NCBI GenBank assembly: GCA_028023455.1
Contig: JAQFVV010000021.1
Span: forward strand, 248,001 to 312,000
DNA length: 64,000 bases
From: Epiperipatus broadwayi
Taxonomy: Eukaryota; Onychophora; Udeonychophora; Euonychophora; Peripatidae
Direction of reading: 5' to 3'
The notes under the pieces are model-generated. The model made no database searches. It saw only the letters and a list, made by a program, of their open reading frames with translations, and had not been told where the DNA came from. The translations under genes were made by a program, and so were the position numbers. This document shows, piece after piece, positions 22,836-34,320 of the stretch (its first letter is position 1; every line of letters begins with the position of its first letter).

Positions 22836-25535
22836 TATTTATTTAATGCCTTTATCATATATGTGAATGTTAAAACATATATAACTTTCAGTATTATCCA
22901 CAAATTTTGAATACCAACAGGAGAGCTTCGAATCAAATGCTGTCGGCAATGGTTCCACTATTATAAAATAATTTATTTATTATTATTCAAATTGCATCCT
23001 AAAATGAACATTTTTTTCATTATCTTCAAAATTTATATATACTTTAAGGGGTAGATATTATTGTACGAGAACTTGCTTTTTCATATATGTTACATAAGCA
23101 TAATTATTTTATGACAATAAAGGAACCATGGATTCAATACCAGTATGAGTAAGACAAATTACATATCAGTAGTGAAGACCATATTATGTTATAATGATTT
23201 TTTTTATTTTTATAATCAGTGGAAAGACACTCACCTGACTAATCCAGATTTACTTGATCTTTACTGTCCAGTTAAAAATATCTAGATTCCCACTTACTAA
23301 CCACTACCGAATAGTTAAGCTTATTAGCCTTCCACGTGAAAGAAAAATTCTATGCCTATTTGTGACCTAAAATAATGTCCAAACTTATCTCTTGGTTACA
23401 TTAACGGCAGGGAACTTTCAAATTGTTCCAAGTCCAGTCATGATATAAACATTTTTTTTTAAAAAGTAAATATAAAAATTAAACATTCCGTTAAGATTTT
23501 CACTCAAAAAAATGAGAACAGTATAACTATACTAGTAGTCAAATGAAATGCTTAGAGTAAAAAAAAGCATCTCGGGACATATTATTTACATCCATCAAAT
23601 GTTTAAAATATGCAGGATTTTCAAGTATAACCATGAATTAAGAAATCACATTAAAAAAAAAAAATTACAAAATAAACATATAAGAAAACTACTTACAGCT
23701 AGTTGTGAATTTTCTTTTAAATGATATTTTGCTTCTTCCAAACTCCTAAAATAAATGAAACTAAAATAAATACAAAATCCTAAACATCTTAATATGATTA
23801 CTAAAGATATAAAATTAAGCAGAACATTAAAAAACAACAACTACACGCAGAACAGATATCAATAAAGAAATAACCAAAAAGTAAATTAAACACTCAGTAA
23901 TTCGAAAGATTTATGTTTGTCAAATTGTAAGCTAGTAAAAAATTATTTTTTTTCATTTCAAGACATATATATATATATATGTATATTCCAAATTTTTTAC
24001 AGCTAATAGATGCTTGCGTAGGATTTTTAATAGAGAAATTCTACGTAAATGATCACAGTCATCTTGAAAGAGATATCAGTTCTCAAACAGAGCAGAAACA
24101 TTGCGACCAAACTGTCAGGTGCTAGTAATTTTAGTCGTTTTACGTACATGTTTTTTGCAATGGCTAGATATCCATTTACTAACCATACTGGTTTAGATAT
24201 TAGTCATCTGTATAGGGAAAGAATATTAAGCTTTGATTTAAACTCCAAGACGCAGACAAGATACAATAGCATGAACGTTCCTTATTATATATTGATATAT
24301 AAACATTTATGTGACGTGTAAAAGAAAATAATTATTTATATATGACTGAACTAAGATTGCAAAAATAATGTACAGCGCTGATCTGACCAGTAAAAATCCA
24401 CACAGTATATATATTACTAAAATATGTAATGAGTTTCTATGAGACAATGGACAATAGATTGAAATTAGGAAAGAACATCTACAATAATGTAAAGAACAAA
24501 AATAATTAACTAACGTGAAACATTGTAACAGACAATCCGAAAGAAATACAATTTTGTAAAAATAAAATATTAACATTGATGCCTTGACATGTATGGTTTA
24601 GCATAATGGTAGAATTTCAAATTCAAGTGTGAGAATTCTGGATCGCTAACTAGACCAACATGTTATTTTGGTGCCTAAACATCACACAATTTACCAACAA
24701 CTATTCATGCGATTATTACTATTATAACATGAATTTCAAAACATAATCATGATTATTAATAAAGGTTATCTAATAAAAAATCAAATAGACATCACACAAG
24801 AGATCCTGTGATGTTAGAGCACTGAGATTCTGAGTTAAGTCTTGATTCATAGACCATCAGTTCTGGAAAACAATATTCTACCACTCATTAAACCACAAAA
24901 GATAAGTATTGAGTAATATAACAAAGTACAATAATTACTTTTAAAAAAAAATGAATATAAAAATAAATATACTTAAGAATGTGTGAAATGTCAAGAAAGT
25001 ACAATTCTAATTAATAATTCTCAAATGTATATATATTACAACAAAAGAAATAATCAAAATTATATATACAATTCTATATTGATGTGAGAAGCAGATATTT
25101 TAATTATAGTTTTTTTAAAAAAATCATAATTCAATTCTCAACTATATACATATCTGTGTTATTGGACAATCAAGTAATTGGTTTGTAAAGAATATAAACA
25201 TACTGTGAGTATAGACATTTTTGTGAAGATAATCATATAAAGAAATACACTCAAAAAAAAGTAACCTTAAATAAATATTCACAGTAATAACTTACCACCA
25301 AAACAATTGTAAAAATCATAACGGAAAAGACTGTTGATGAAGTAGTATGTGAAAATATGAAGTGTGGAATTTAATTGGTAATATATAAAGTACTACATAA
25401 TACTTAAAATCTGCAAATTCAAACATATGCGAATCTCAGCCATGTCGCTCTATCATCATTTAAACTTGGGGATTTGGTCCAAAGGTATGGGAAAGTCATC
25501 ATATATGGAAACGTAAAAGGTAGCAAAGAATTTAT
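22836..25535. other. AT-rich; no gene apart from one small exon candidate
   Basis: Weak tRNA-like heads can be suspected at about 24590-24660 and 24790-24860. The 90-codon frame at 24049-24321 has varied composition (SNFSRFTYMFFAMARYPF) but no family I recognise and no clear splice context. The minus-strand microexon at 23697 is listed separately. Confidence 0.45.
23697..23745 (-). CDS. Candidate microexon, coiled-coil segment
   Basis: A 49-base minus-strand island with strong splice sites: acceptor CATTTATTTTAG and donor GTAAGTAG. It encodes SLEEAKYHLKENSQLA, a charged amphipathic helix. It starts with one base of a split codon. The exon candidate at 57707 ends with two bases, so the pair joins in frame through a lysine codon. 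See that entry for the possible gene. Confidence 0.42.
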
Positions 25536-25539
25536 TTAT

Positions 25540-26030
25540 TAATAACTTTACACCACGGCAATTAGTGTATGGTGTGACAATTTAATTCACAGAATGCACT
25601 TTCATAAAATATACATGTGGAAGCGTACACTAATGGCTACTGCAGCCTTCAAAGTAGTCCCGCTGTGCATCTGTGTACTGATTAAAATGGTTCCCGTTTC
25701 TGCAGGTATACCTGGAACTCATTTTCAGGAAGAGCAGTTACCTCATATTTTTTTGGTTATCAGTTATATTTACTAAGGCTGTAACCTCAAGAATGCGCAC
25801 GTAAAAATGCGATAGTAGGGACCTCTACAGGTCTTAACCACAAGCTTACGTTTTGGAAGAAAAGAGGAGATTTAGAAAATCTTTGTCTCTTCAGCCTAGT
25901 TTTTAATTCTGGAAAGGAAGCTAAGTCAGGTGAATAGATAGAATAGTCTAGTTGTGTAATTGATTTTTTTGTCCAAAAGTCTCTCACAAGGAACTATTTT
26001 TGTGTGTGCATGGATATTTACTATCTTCTC
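25540..26030 (-). pseudogene. mariner-type transposase relic, C-terminal half
   Basis: On the minus strand the frame reads FWTKKSITQLDYSIYSPDLA, then FPELKTRLKRQRFS: the YSPDLAP-type block holding the last catalytic acid of mariner transposases, followed by the LFPxLK helix. Further along (25740-25560), in broken frame, comes AQRDYFEG, the usual mariner C-terminal end. Stops and small deletions break it (the PDF-L part after SPDLA is missing). Terminal inverted repeats could not be defined. Confidence 0.75.
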
Positions 26031-27600
26031 AACAGCTTACAAACAACTAACTCTATCAGCTTAAAATTTCTCATGTGTTAGCTAAACATGTTCAAACATA
26101 AATGTTCAATACATGAGCGATTTCGATACTATTAGGTCATAAGTGATATCACATGACGATTCCGGGAATAAAGTTATCATACCTCATAATCTCACTATTA
26201 CATAAAAAAACATGAGATTTGTTTCTGAACTGGGTACATCCCGAATGTCTTCGGGGATCACAAGTAATCACAGAACATTTCTTTCTGATCAGCAGCCGTA
26301 ATAAAACAAATTAAACAACTAATAATTGGGTCAGTAAATGAATAGATGACTACTAATAATTGAAAAATAAAGTTCTCAGATTAAAATTAAGCAGTCAGAC
26401 GAATTTGATGCGTTGATTATAAAATTAAAGTCATCTCCGTCATCACAAACAGATAGGATAAAAAAATAAAAAGTTAAAAATTAATTTTGCAATGACTATA
26501 TAACCCAGGTGTGAAACACAGACATGTTCATTACGTCCCATGCTGCGCCTTTATTCATTCGACACTGTGCAATGCTACATATTAGATTCTTCTGCAACAA
26601 CTTTTTGAAATTATCAAATCGTTATCTTATTGTAGCTCTCCATTTTATTTCTTTTACCAGCCGTTCATCCCAATACCGTACCACATTAAAGTAATCGCAA
26701 TCTTCATAACTATATAGAAATGTTAAACTTCTAAGGGTGCGAACCCATATTTTGCTTTATATGACCCCCCCCGCCCGCGCGCCATTATCATTCTCTACGG
26801 CTAGTTGAGATAGAATAGAGTGGCCTCGTTAATAAATTCCTGAGATTATTTGAAAAATCGTCAGCTACCTGAAAAACTTTCTGGCTTCACTCTTACATGA
26901 TGGATCACGGGTTTAACCATTACTCACAAAAGTTTTTCTCCTAGTTTACAAGTACGTATATATAGGTCTGTGCTTGCGTAAATCACAGTAATTTATAAAG
27001 AAAGATTTAAATTTTTTCATTCTTTCTTATTCTCCTTCGTTCTACAGAACTAAGACGAAGATGATTCGATAATTTCACTGATTTTATTACAACCGCACAT
27101 AGAGCAGATGGCAGAAACATTTGGTTTCTTAAGAACAAAAAATATATCAGAAGACAACTTTTAATAAGACTACACAAAAGTTTCAAGAGCCGAATTAAAA
27201 GAACGCCCATTTTTACGTCGACAGCATTAAAACTGTGAAAACTTTAATAAGTGTTTGATCGATAAATCGTTTCTTTTTTGATAAAAAAGATTCAACCACC
27301 GTAAAGATTTCAGAAAAATTATTTTGACACCAAATAAAACAATTATTACAATTTTTATTTACAAAAATTATTTCATGCATAATAAATAGAAAAAAGCAAT
27401 GCATTTTTCACCTTTTACCTCAATCCTATCACAACCACCCATCAACCTAGAAGTTAGACCAACCTTTCACACTACGGATACATTAAACCATATACTTTTT
27501 CAAATGCACATTAGAATCTAACTTCATATATACACACTATTTTTAGAGATACTTCAACTTCAATTCATATATATATATATGTATTTATTAAATGTGTCAA
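26031..27600. other. No gene seen
   Basis: AT-rich with a C/G-rich run at about 26765-26783. Minus-strand frames at 27007-27404 are low complexity. Nothing recognised. Confidence 0.5.
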
Positions 27601-27619
27601 AGTAGTAATTGACTATTTA

Positions 27620-28190
27620 CATATACTGAACAATATGTTGAAGAGAATGTGATCTGGGCCAACTCATGCTGGTTCAGCATGAAATATGCATTGGGGGATC
27701 TTGCAACTTTTTCACGTCATTGGTCATACATTTATTGCTACACCCCTCTATAAGGTGCTAAAAGTGGGTAGAAACCAGTCCCTATTTTGCGTGTGATGTA
27801 GTAAAAATTTACACTACAGAAATATTATTCATTAAGTGGATAATCTTTAATCTAATGTATTTAAATAAATTTCAAACTTCTATTCCATCGCACATTACTG
27901 AAACGTATGTTCAAAGACATAAATGATTCCCAAAATGGATATTTCATGCTGAACCAGCACTCATCAGTTGGCTCAGATCATATTTCACACACATCTTCAT
28001 TTGTTCACTATATATATATATATATAGGGAGTTTGAACTCAGACTTTCACAGGACCCTTAACTATCTATGCTATCTCATACTGCTGACACACTTGATCAC
28101 ACACATGTCAAAAAGATAAACAATCACCAATATATGTATTTCGTGCTAAACCAGCACTCGACAGTTGGTCCAGATTATCATCTCCACACA
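27620..28190. repeat. GTGCTGAACCAGCAC-family cluster
   Basis: One reverse copy (27640-27735) and two forward copies (27922-27990, 28120-28185) of the ~85-base repeat. The reverse copy is followed by about 200 bases (TAAAAGTGGGTAGAAACCAG and onward) that also flank the copies at 56720-57345. The segment between the forward copies (GAACTCAGACTTTCACAGG) recurs at the right end of the window near 63910. Confidence 0.65.
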
Positions 28191-28597
28191 TATACATATA
28201 TAATCAATGCTCAGCTTATATTAAGATAGCCAATATTCATACTTTAATGGACAGGCTTCAATCCACTCCACCCCACAACTCTTCAGCTGTCTATTTCATT
28301 GAAAATCTGATGTTGGAACGTTCAAAGCCTATATTGGTTACGAGTGCAGGTATGAAAAAGCCTGTACTGTAGAAAAAAATCCATATATATATATAGATAG
28401 AAAATAGCTATAGTTTAATTGATAGGTTTCAAATTTTCTGCTTTACAAGTTTTTATGTAAATTACTTTATGGCAATATATATTAATAACTTATATTCCCT
28501 AGCCCAAATATATACTTAAATCCCATTTTAATGAACTTCAATTTTTATGTAGCTGATTTAACTTTTGATTATGGTATAACTAAAATTTCAAACTCAC

Positions 28598-28715
28598 CAT
28601 ATAAAAATTACACCAATAAGAAATATTCCTATTTGTCCAATAATAATAATATAAGAAATAGTAATTAAACATTGAGAATTAAAATCAAATAAAGTTGTAA
28701 AATAATTATTGTTTA
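28598..28715 (-). CDS. Candidate transmembrane exon, possibly tetraspanin-like
   Basis: A minus-strand open stretch ending at a GTGAGT donor encodes LITISYIIIIGQIGIFLIG then VIFIW. It is one hydrophobic helix with glycines spaced as in the second membrane helix of tetraspanins. The acceptor (ATATATAG) is weak. The match rests on a membrane-helix pattern that AT-rich DNA can imitate. Confidence 0.22.
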
Positions 28716-28889
28716 CTATATATAATGGAAGATTTGTAAACAAATATGTAAATATACGTTTCTTGTCATGATATATATGAAAGTACGATATAAAGCAAAT
28801 ACGAAAAAAAAAAAACAATGAAAAAGACATAGTTTTTTTTTCCTCAGAAGAAAATAAAGAATCATAATCATGAAGTAATATAAGTTAAG

Positions 28890-29135
28890 AACTACAAACA
28901 TCGTGATAAGATTATTAACACAGATGGAAATATAAAGGAAAAAATTAAACAAAACTAAACTTGGATGGAGTGCTTTGGGTAGAAATAACTTAATATTATG
29001 TAGAAAAAGTTTCTAATAGATGTGCTTTAACAATGCTTATAGACATGGACATTCAACAAGAGCAATACAAAGCGTTCAAACGATTCAATGAAATATGGAG
29101 AGATGATTTCTGGAATAACAAGATATTATAAACTG
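28890..29135 (+). pseudogene. RTE LINE fragment (thumb region)
   Basis: Nucleotide similarity to 10290-10560: the ATTATTAACACAGATGGAAA block, then TTGGATGGAGTGCTTTGG and the GCAATACA..CG..CAA region. No open frame remains. Confidence 0.7.
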
Positions 29136-29246
29136 ATTAGTTGTGTATATATAGCTTTATTAATAAAATTGTATGTGTGTGTAAAGACTGGTCCATATAC
29201 ACAGTGTTAGAACAGTTCAGAAATAATAATATGGAAAAAAAAAATC

Positions 29247-29575
29247 CATTGAAGGATGAAAGTTTCTCCAAGTTCAATCCATCTTCTCTGGTCTCTAGCC
29301 TCTCTTCTCCAGACCATCCCTGCACATTTTCTTATTTCATCCATCCATCCCACCTGTGATCTCTTTCTGGGTCTTTTAAAATCTCTTGCAATCTGATTTA
29401 AAATTTCAATTGTCTATCTATTATCATCATCACTTCTAGCATCATGTCCAGCTCAACTCCACTTCAGTCTCTTAATTACTTCAACGATGTCAGTAACAAC
29501 TGTTTGTTCTCTTAACCATGTATTTCGTTTTTGATCTTTTCTTGTTACTCCACCATGCATCTAAGAACTGTTGGG
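29247..29575 (-). pseudogene. RTE LINE 3' end fragment, reverse orientation
   Basis: Reverse complement matches the RTE 3' end at 10530-10850, including the equivalents of RPHVRWMEE and the region before the stop. It lies head-on to the fragments at 28890 and 29755, so at least two separate insertions are mixed here. Confidence 0.7.
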
Positions 29576-29754
29576 TGATCAAGATTGGTCTTGTATTCAA
29601 CTAGCAAACTGCCAATAGATCTAGTAATCCTATTCTACTAATATCATGGTTATTCAGAGTTAAATAAACTCTTGAAATTATAATTAAATTATTGTGCTTG
29701 TTTCTTTAAACAAATTACATATATAATTATCCATCTGTAGGAATACAGTTTGGC

Positions 29755-30235
29755 CCTGGATACATTACAAAAGATCAAAAGTAAAAAAATTGAATGAGGG
29801 AACAAATTGGTATCATTGACATAATTTTAAAAATTAATAGATGGAAATAGAGATATTTTGATACATATTACTAAAAGAGATGAAGATAGATGGAAGGCTG
29901 AAGTTTTAAACTGGACATTAAGAAATTATAAAAGACTTTGAAGGAAGTTTACTGATATGGTGTGAAGATGAGAAGCTACAAATTGAAGAAACTGGATTGA
30001 ACTCAGAAAAATTTCATCCTGCAGTGTAATAGTTAAAAGTGTAAAAAATAAAACAGTAATATCTACTAACATTTAACTCTAGATAATGACCCAGAAAGAG
30101 ACCACATGTGAGATGGATGGATTCTATAAGAATAATTTGTTGGTATGATATGGGGAAGAAAGGCTAAAGATCGGTGGTAGTGGATTAAATTTGGAGAGAT
30201 CTTCATCCCGCAATAAATTAATAATGATTGAAGAT
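29755..30235 (+). pseudogene. Two RTE 3'-end fragments
   Basis: 29755-30030 and 30088-30235 both match the end of the RTE copy at 9540: AGAGATGA-GATAGATGGA, AAGAGACCACATGTGAGATG and the TTCATCC-GCA end. The second copy starts again inside the same region, so these are partial duplicate insertions. Confidence 0.65.
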
Positions 30236-30800
30236 AATATTAATGCAATTTATTTATGCTTAGTGATGCTTCAGGTCTGGTATTAATATACAGCATGATT
30301 ACAATATCTTGTGGAAGATTGGCAATATTCTCAGATCATTGATGAATTAATTGATTTTTTACATTATGTATTTAACAATATGATTGTTGTAACTGATAGT
30401 TTGATTGTTAGAATAATTTCCTTAAAAGGTGATGCCTTGCGTGTAATTCCTAGATTAATTTTATATACATATAATAATCAAATACGCATACAGATATTTG
30501 CAATATGTTCAAGATTCATCATTTCTTTCAATAAAGCTGTATGACTTGGGCCACTTGAGGTGTCCTCAGTTTGTGGAATAAAACAGTCTATAATAATAAG
30601 ATAGTTATTGTTTCTTCTCTATGCATTAATAAATGTGACTAGCTATTAATTCCTTTATACACATATGTAGCATTTGATCAATCAATTTTATTTACACACA
30701 TACAAAGAGGACCAATAAGAAGATAATTTATTTTATTACAGTATTGTCATATATTATGGGTAGGAGAGTGTATTATTTATATATACGAATTAAATGTTTC
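30236..30800. other. No gene seen
   Basis: AT-rich. The open frame 30311-30544 has no recognised motif. Confidence 0.5.
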
Positions 30801-30809
30801 TATGGATTT

Positions 30810-31028
30810 TTGTTATAATTAATAGAAATGAGGAGATAATATCCATTAAATAGAAGGAGAAACTTTAATCTTTGTTGCTACCAAAAAAAAGTTTTATTAT
30901 AGGCTTATGAATAAAACTTGCTTAGACTCAGAAATTGTCAATTAGTAGTAATTGAGAATTTCTTGGTAACAACAAAGACTAAAGTTTATCTCTCTATTGA
31001 ATGGATATTATCACCTCATTTCTATTAA
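30810..31028. repeat. Foldback element
   Basis: Inverted arms of about 65-75 bases (GAAATGAGGAGATAATATCC against GGATATTATCACCTCATTTC) around a short AT-rich core. No coding capacity. Confidence 0.75.
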
Positions 31029-31043
31029 TTCTATATATTATAT

Positions 31044-31197
31044 ATAGAGCTCGCAAATAAGCTCTTAAAAAAACTTTGCAGAATAACACCAACCCTAGAC
31101 TGGTTTCTGCTACTGGCATCCTCAGTGAGGCATTTTTAATCTAATGCTTGAATATCCTAGCAAAGCTTGTTTAATAGCTTATTTGCGAGCTCTGTAT
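31044..31197. repeat. Family-A fragment with inverted ends
   Basis: Outer ends GAGCTCGCAAATAAGCT and its complement enclose a minus-strand hammerhead-like core (31093-31130). The fragment at 44555 starts with the same end. Confidence 0.75.
31093..31130 (-). ncRNA. Hammerhead-like motif (family A)
   Basis: Stem I CCTCA/TAGGG (one mismatch), box CTGAGGA, stem II TGC-CAGTA-GCA, box GAAA, then CCAGTC with a GUC cleavage site. Both core boxes are canonical, which makes it one of the better-preserved cores. Confidence 0.6.
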
Positions 31198-31420
31198 ATA
31201 ACATTTGAAATATTGTTAAATTAGGTTATGTGACATCTGACTTGATTTTTTTGTAATTCTATATATAATAATTAATAAAACAAGTCATAAATTTCATAAC
31301 TTGCTTTTAAGCTTGCATTTAAATAATCACTAGATGGAGCTTACCAACAGTTCTAAACAAGCTTTATTTTTATAAGTGCCGAAAGACAAAGAATTCAAAA
31401 TCTCTATCGTTAAGTCCCTA

Positions 31421-31466
31421 CCTCCAGACTAATTGGTTTCGAGCTTATGGCTCATCTCAGTGGAGA
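31421..31466 (-). ncRNA. Hammerhead-like motif, left arm
   Basis: Stem I CTCCA/TGGAG, box CTGAGAT (two changes from CTGANGA), stem II GAGC-CATAA-GCTC, box GAAA, then CCAATTAGTC with a GUC site. Confidence 0.5.
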
Positions 31467-31662
31467 GCTGGGACTCTAGAAACTAGATCCAAAATACTAA
31501 CTCAAAAGTCAGCACTTATAAAACACGTTTCTATCAATTTGAAAGTCTGAACTTTTCGGCTGGATTTGAAGACATAGTTCAGACTTTCAAATTGATAGAA
31601 ACATGTTTTATAAGTGCTGACTTTTAAGTTACTATTCTGCATCTAGTTTCTAGAATCCCAGC

Positions 31663-31708
31663 CCTCCACTGAGGTGAGCCATAAGCTTGAAACCAATCAG
31701 TCTGGAGG
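31663..31708 (+). ncRNA. Hammerhead-like motif, right arm
   Basis: Stem I CCTCCA pairs perfectly with TGGAGG. Box CTGAGGT (final A changed), stem II GAGC-CATAA-GCTT, box GAAA, then CCAATCAGTC with a GUC site. Stem I differs from the array copies (CCTTTA/TAAAGG) by compensating changes on both strands. Confidence 0.58.
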
Positions 31709-32121
31709 TAGGAACTTAACGATAGAGATTTTGAATTCTTTCTCTTTCGGCACTTATAAAAATAAAGCTTGTTTAGAGCTGTTGGTAAGCTCCATCTAGT
31801 GATCACATATATATAACAATAAATTATCAGTTAAAAATTAACTACATATAAAAAGTTTAAACTGTAATAATGATAAATAATTAGAACTTATATGAAAAAA
31901 CTTTTGATTGCATCTAATCAGTATCAAGAGGGCTTACCAGGCAGAAACCAGATGCCATGTAATTTTCCAGGAACTGTGCAGATTGATAAAAACAGATTGA
32001 CAATTTATTATAAAATCTTCAAATTGATTTATAAAAATTGCCTCTTCAATTTTACTCTGTCTATAATATCTTTCTTCGTGCAATATTCTGAGTGATCTGA
32101 ATTGAAGATTAATTTAAAATA

Positions 32122-32268
32122 ACAAGATTTTTCATACTCAAAAAAAAAAAAAAAACTGGAGCTCTATTAGACTGATTATTTATAGCATTTTCTACAAGTA
32201 TATAAAAATTGCTATAAATAGTCAGTCTAAATATTGCCTCTGTGTTTTTTTGACTGTGAAAAATCTTG
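32122..32268. repeat. Short foldback element
   Basis: Ends CAAGATTTTTCA and its complement. An inner inverted pair TAGACTGATTATTTATAGCA is also present. A half copy is visible at about 61090-61140. Confidence 0.75.
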
Positions 32269-32588
32269 TAACATTAAATTTAACTTCAGTTCAGCATCCA
32301 ATAATAGTGCATGAAGAAAACATCATAGATGGAGAAACATTAAAGAGGCCAATCTTATAAACCAATTTACAGATTGTACAATAAATAGCAAATCTGCTAA
32401 TATTGAACTCCAATTCTTGGAACATGACATGACATCTGTATTTTGTCTGTTAAAATTTAGTTGAGAATGATTACAATGGAATCAAATGTACTTCTTAAAT
32501 TTCTACATAAATACTGTTTATCCATATTATAATTTTAAAATGCTACATATACATACATGCTATCTTCATTTTATATTGTTCATTTCTG

Positions 32589-32800
32589 CATGAAAAAAAG
32601 CATAGTGATATGAGCCTAATCTTTTGTGACCAATGTGATTACAGAGTTTCACAGTGAGCAAATTTAATTGTACATAGAAGAAGACATACTGGTGAAAAAC
32701 CAAATCACTATGATATGTGTGACTACAAAGTTGCTCAAAAAGCTAATTTAATTACTGATAAAGCTTGACATGTTGGAGAAATGAGATGTAATCACAATTT
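32589..32800 (+). pseudogene. C2H2 zinc-finger pseudogene (two fingers)
   Basis: From 32625 the frame encodes CDQCDYRVSQ, a stop, ANLIVHRRRHTGEKP, then YDMCDYKVAQKANLIT and a further stop. The first finger keeps C-x2-C-x12-H-x3-H and the TGEKP linker, with one in-frame stop. The second has lost its first Cys (Tyr) and first His (Asp). The upstream codons (HEKKH) fit the end of a preceding finger. It is too damaged to work and is probably a retrocopy or decayed paralog of a multi-finger gene. Confidence 0.88.
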
Positions 32801-33388
32801 AGATTATAAAATAACTGAAATTTAATATGCATAGTTAGTAATCTGCCCAATAAAATCCAGATAAGCCTTTAAATACTTGTAGACAGGTGTCGGACAAATA
32901 TTTAGATCCAACTGAGGTATTATATATCTGCTACTTTATTTTGCTTTTATCTATTTATAAGCTTCTACTCATAATGGGCCATTCTTAACCAGTGCCAAAA
33001 CTTACAGTAGAGACATTTATTTATGTGAATTATTCACATGTCATCAACCTAGTTTTAACAAATGGCAAAATGAATTTTTAAGAACTGTCATTCTGAGAAA
33101 AATAAAGCATACTAAACTTGTTTGGAATGTTAAAAAACAACAACTAATTTTTACCAGATTTGAATCCAAGGTCATAGGCATACAGTAAATGAAACAACTG
33201 TAATACCATGATAGCCTCTGAATATCAGAAGTATTACATTGCTTTAACTAATTGCATTGCAACTCAATATATATAGTTAAATGGATTTTATCAGATTATG
33301 TAGCTAATTATCTTTACATTCAAGTTAAAACTGAATGAAACATAACATAATCACCATTTCGTATGCTTATACATGATGTTAATAAGAA
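32801..33388. other. No gene seen
   Basis: AT-rich. A weak tRNA-like head on the minus strand at about 33150-33225 may be an old SINE. Confidence 0.4.
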
Positions 33389-33530
33389 TACCAAACTCTC
33401 CACATGGTAGTGCCACCAAGGGCAAGCATTCGTAATCAATAGATTGGGATTTTATGTACAAACCTTCCTCCATCCATTGATTATGAAAGCTTGCATTGGT
33501 GACACTACTGTATGGGGAATTTGGTACTCT
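33389..33530. repeat. Family-B palindrome, internally deleted
   Basis: Ends CCAAACTCTCCACATGGTAG and its diverged complement meet around a shortened centre (GGGATTTTATGTACAAACC). The hammerhead-like centre is gone. Confidence 0.75.
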
Positions 33531-33889
33531 TTAAAACTGAATGACATACTTGAAATGCAATACTGAATACTCGGAGTAGCATACAAATGATCGGTTTTGA
33601 AAATAAAATTTAAATTTCAGCAGAGGGAGGGATTTTTCAGCTTTCCATGCTTAGTTCAACTGCTTATTTATATAATATATTTAATATACTGAATATGCCT
33701 AGCTTTATAACACCTGCAGAAGCTATGTACAGTATACATAATACTCATATATTGCTTAACATTTATTGACATATGAGTGTTACTCGAACAGAGGTTCCAG
33801 GAGTGTTGTTACTTCCAGTTAAATTTCAGATACATTAAGCTATACATATGTGATAATTTACATTTATAAACTGATATAATGAGCATACT

Positions 33890-34320
33890 AATGGGTCTAA
33901 ACAAGCTTATCCAATAAATGCGGCAAGAGAGAGAGCATTGAAAATCTCTCTAAAATTATCCCTACCCCCAAACCGGTTTCGAGCTAAGGCTCTCATCAGT
34001 GAAGTGCTAGGATATTCAGACACTAGATCTAAAATACCAACTCAAGCCCAGCATTTATCTAATACTCAACTATTAAGTAAAAAATCTGAAATTTTCAGAC
34101 ACCTACATGTCTTCAAATTCAGCTATATAACTTAAATAGCTATATGGGTCTGAATAATTTTCAGCTACACCATACATTGTTGGCCTTAGCAATCCTAGTG
34201 CCTCACGGATGAGAGCCACTAGCTTAAAACTAGTTTGGACGGGGATAATTCTAGATAGAGATTTTAAATGCTTTCTCTTGCAGCATTTATTGGAAAAGCT
34301 TGTTTAGAGCTATTAACATG
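33890..34320. repeat. Long palindrome, family A
   Basis: Inverted arms start with AATGGGTCTAAACAAGCTT-like sequence and end with its complement. They share the TCAGATTTT..CT-AATAGT block of family A. The left arm carries the best hammerhead core in the window; the right arm (34202-34242, plus strand) a decayed one with AAAA for GAAA. Confidence 0.85.
33966..34004 (-). ncRNA. Canonical hammerhead ribozyme-like motif
   Basis: All core elements are intact on the minus strand: stem I CTTCA/TGGGG (G-U pairs allowed), CTGATGA, stem II GAGC-CTTA-GCTC fully paired, GAAA, stem III the palindromic ACCGGT, then U as the cleavage nucleotide. A three-pair stem III without a real loop is what minimal hammerheads of PLEs look like; those often need a dimer to cleave. 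Confidence 0.7.

Larger units (their letters stand above)
31265..31806. repeat. Long palindrome, family A
   Basis: Arms 31319-31555 and 31570-31806 are near-complete inverted copies. Ends are CACTAGATGGAGCTTACCAA and its complement. Just outside, 31265-31318 matches the segment that starts the array at 21487. Each arm carries one hammerhead-like motif, on opposite strands. Confidence 0.9.

Noticed and set aside
25280-25350. Minus-strand microexon with a GTAAGT donor
   Set aside because: Only 35 bases, a weak acceptor, and its phase fits neither neighbouring candidate exon.
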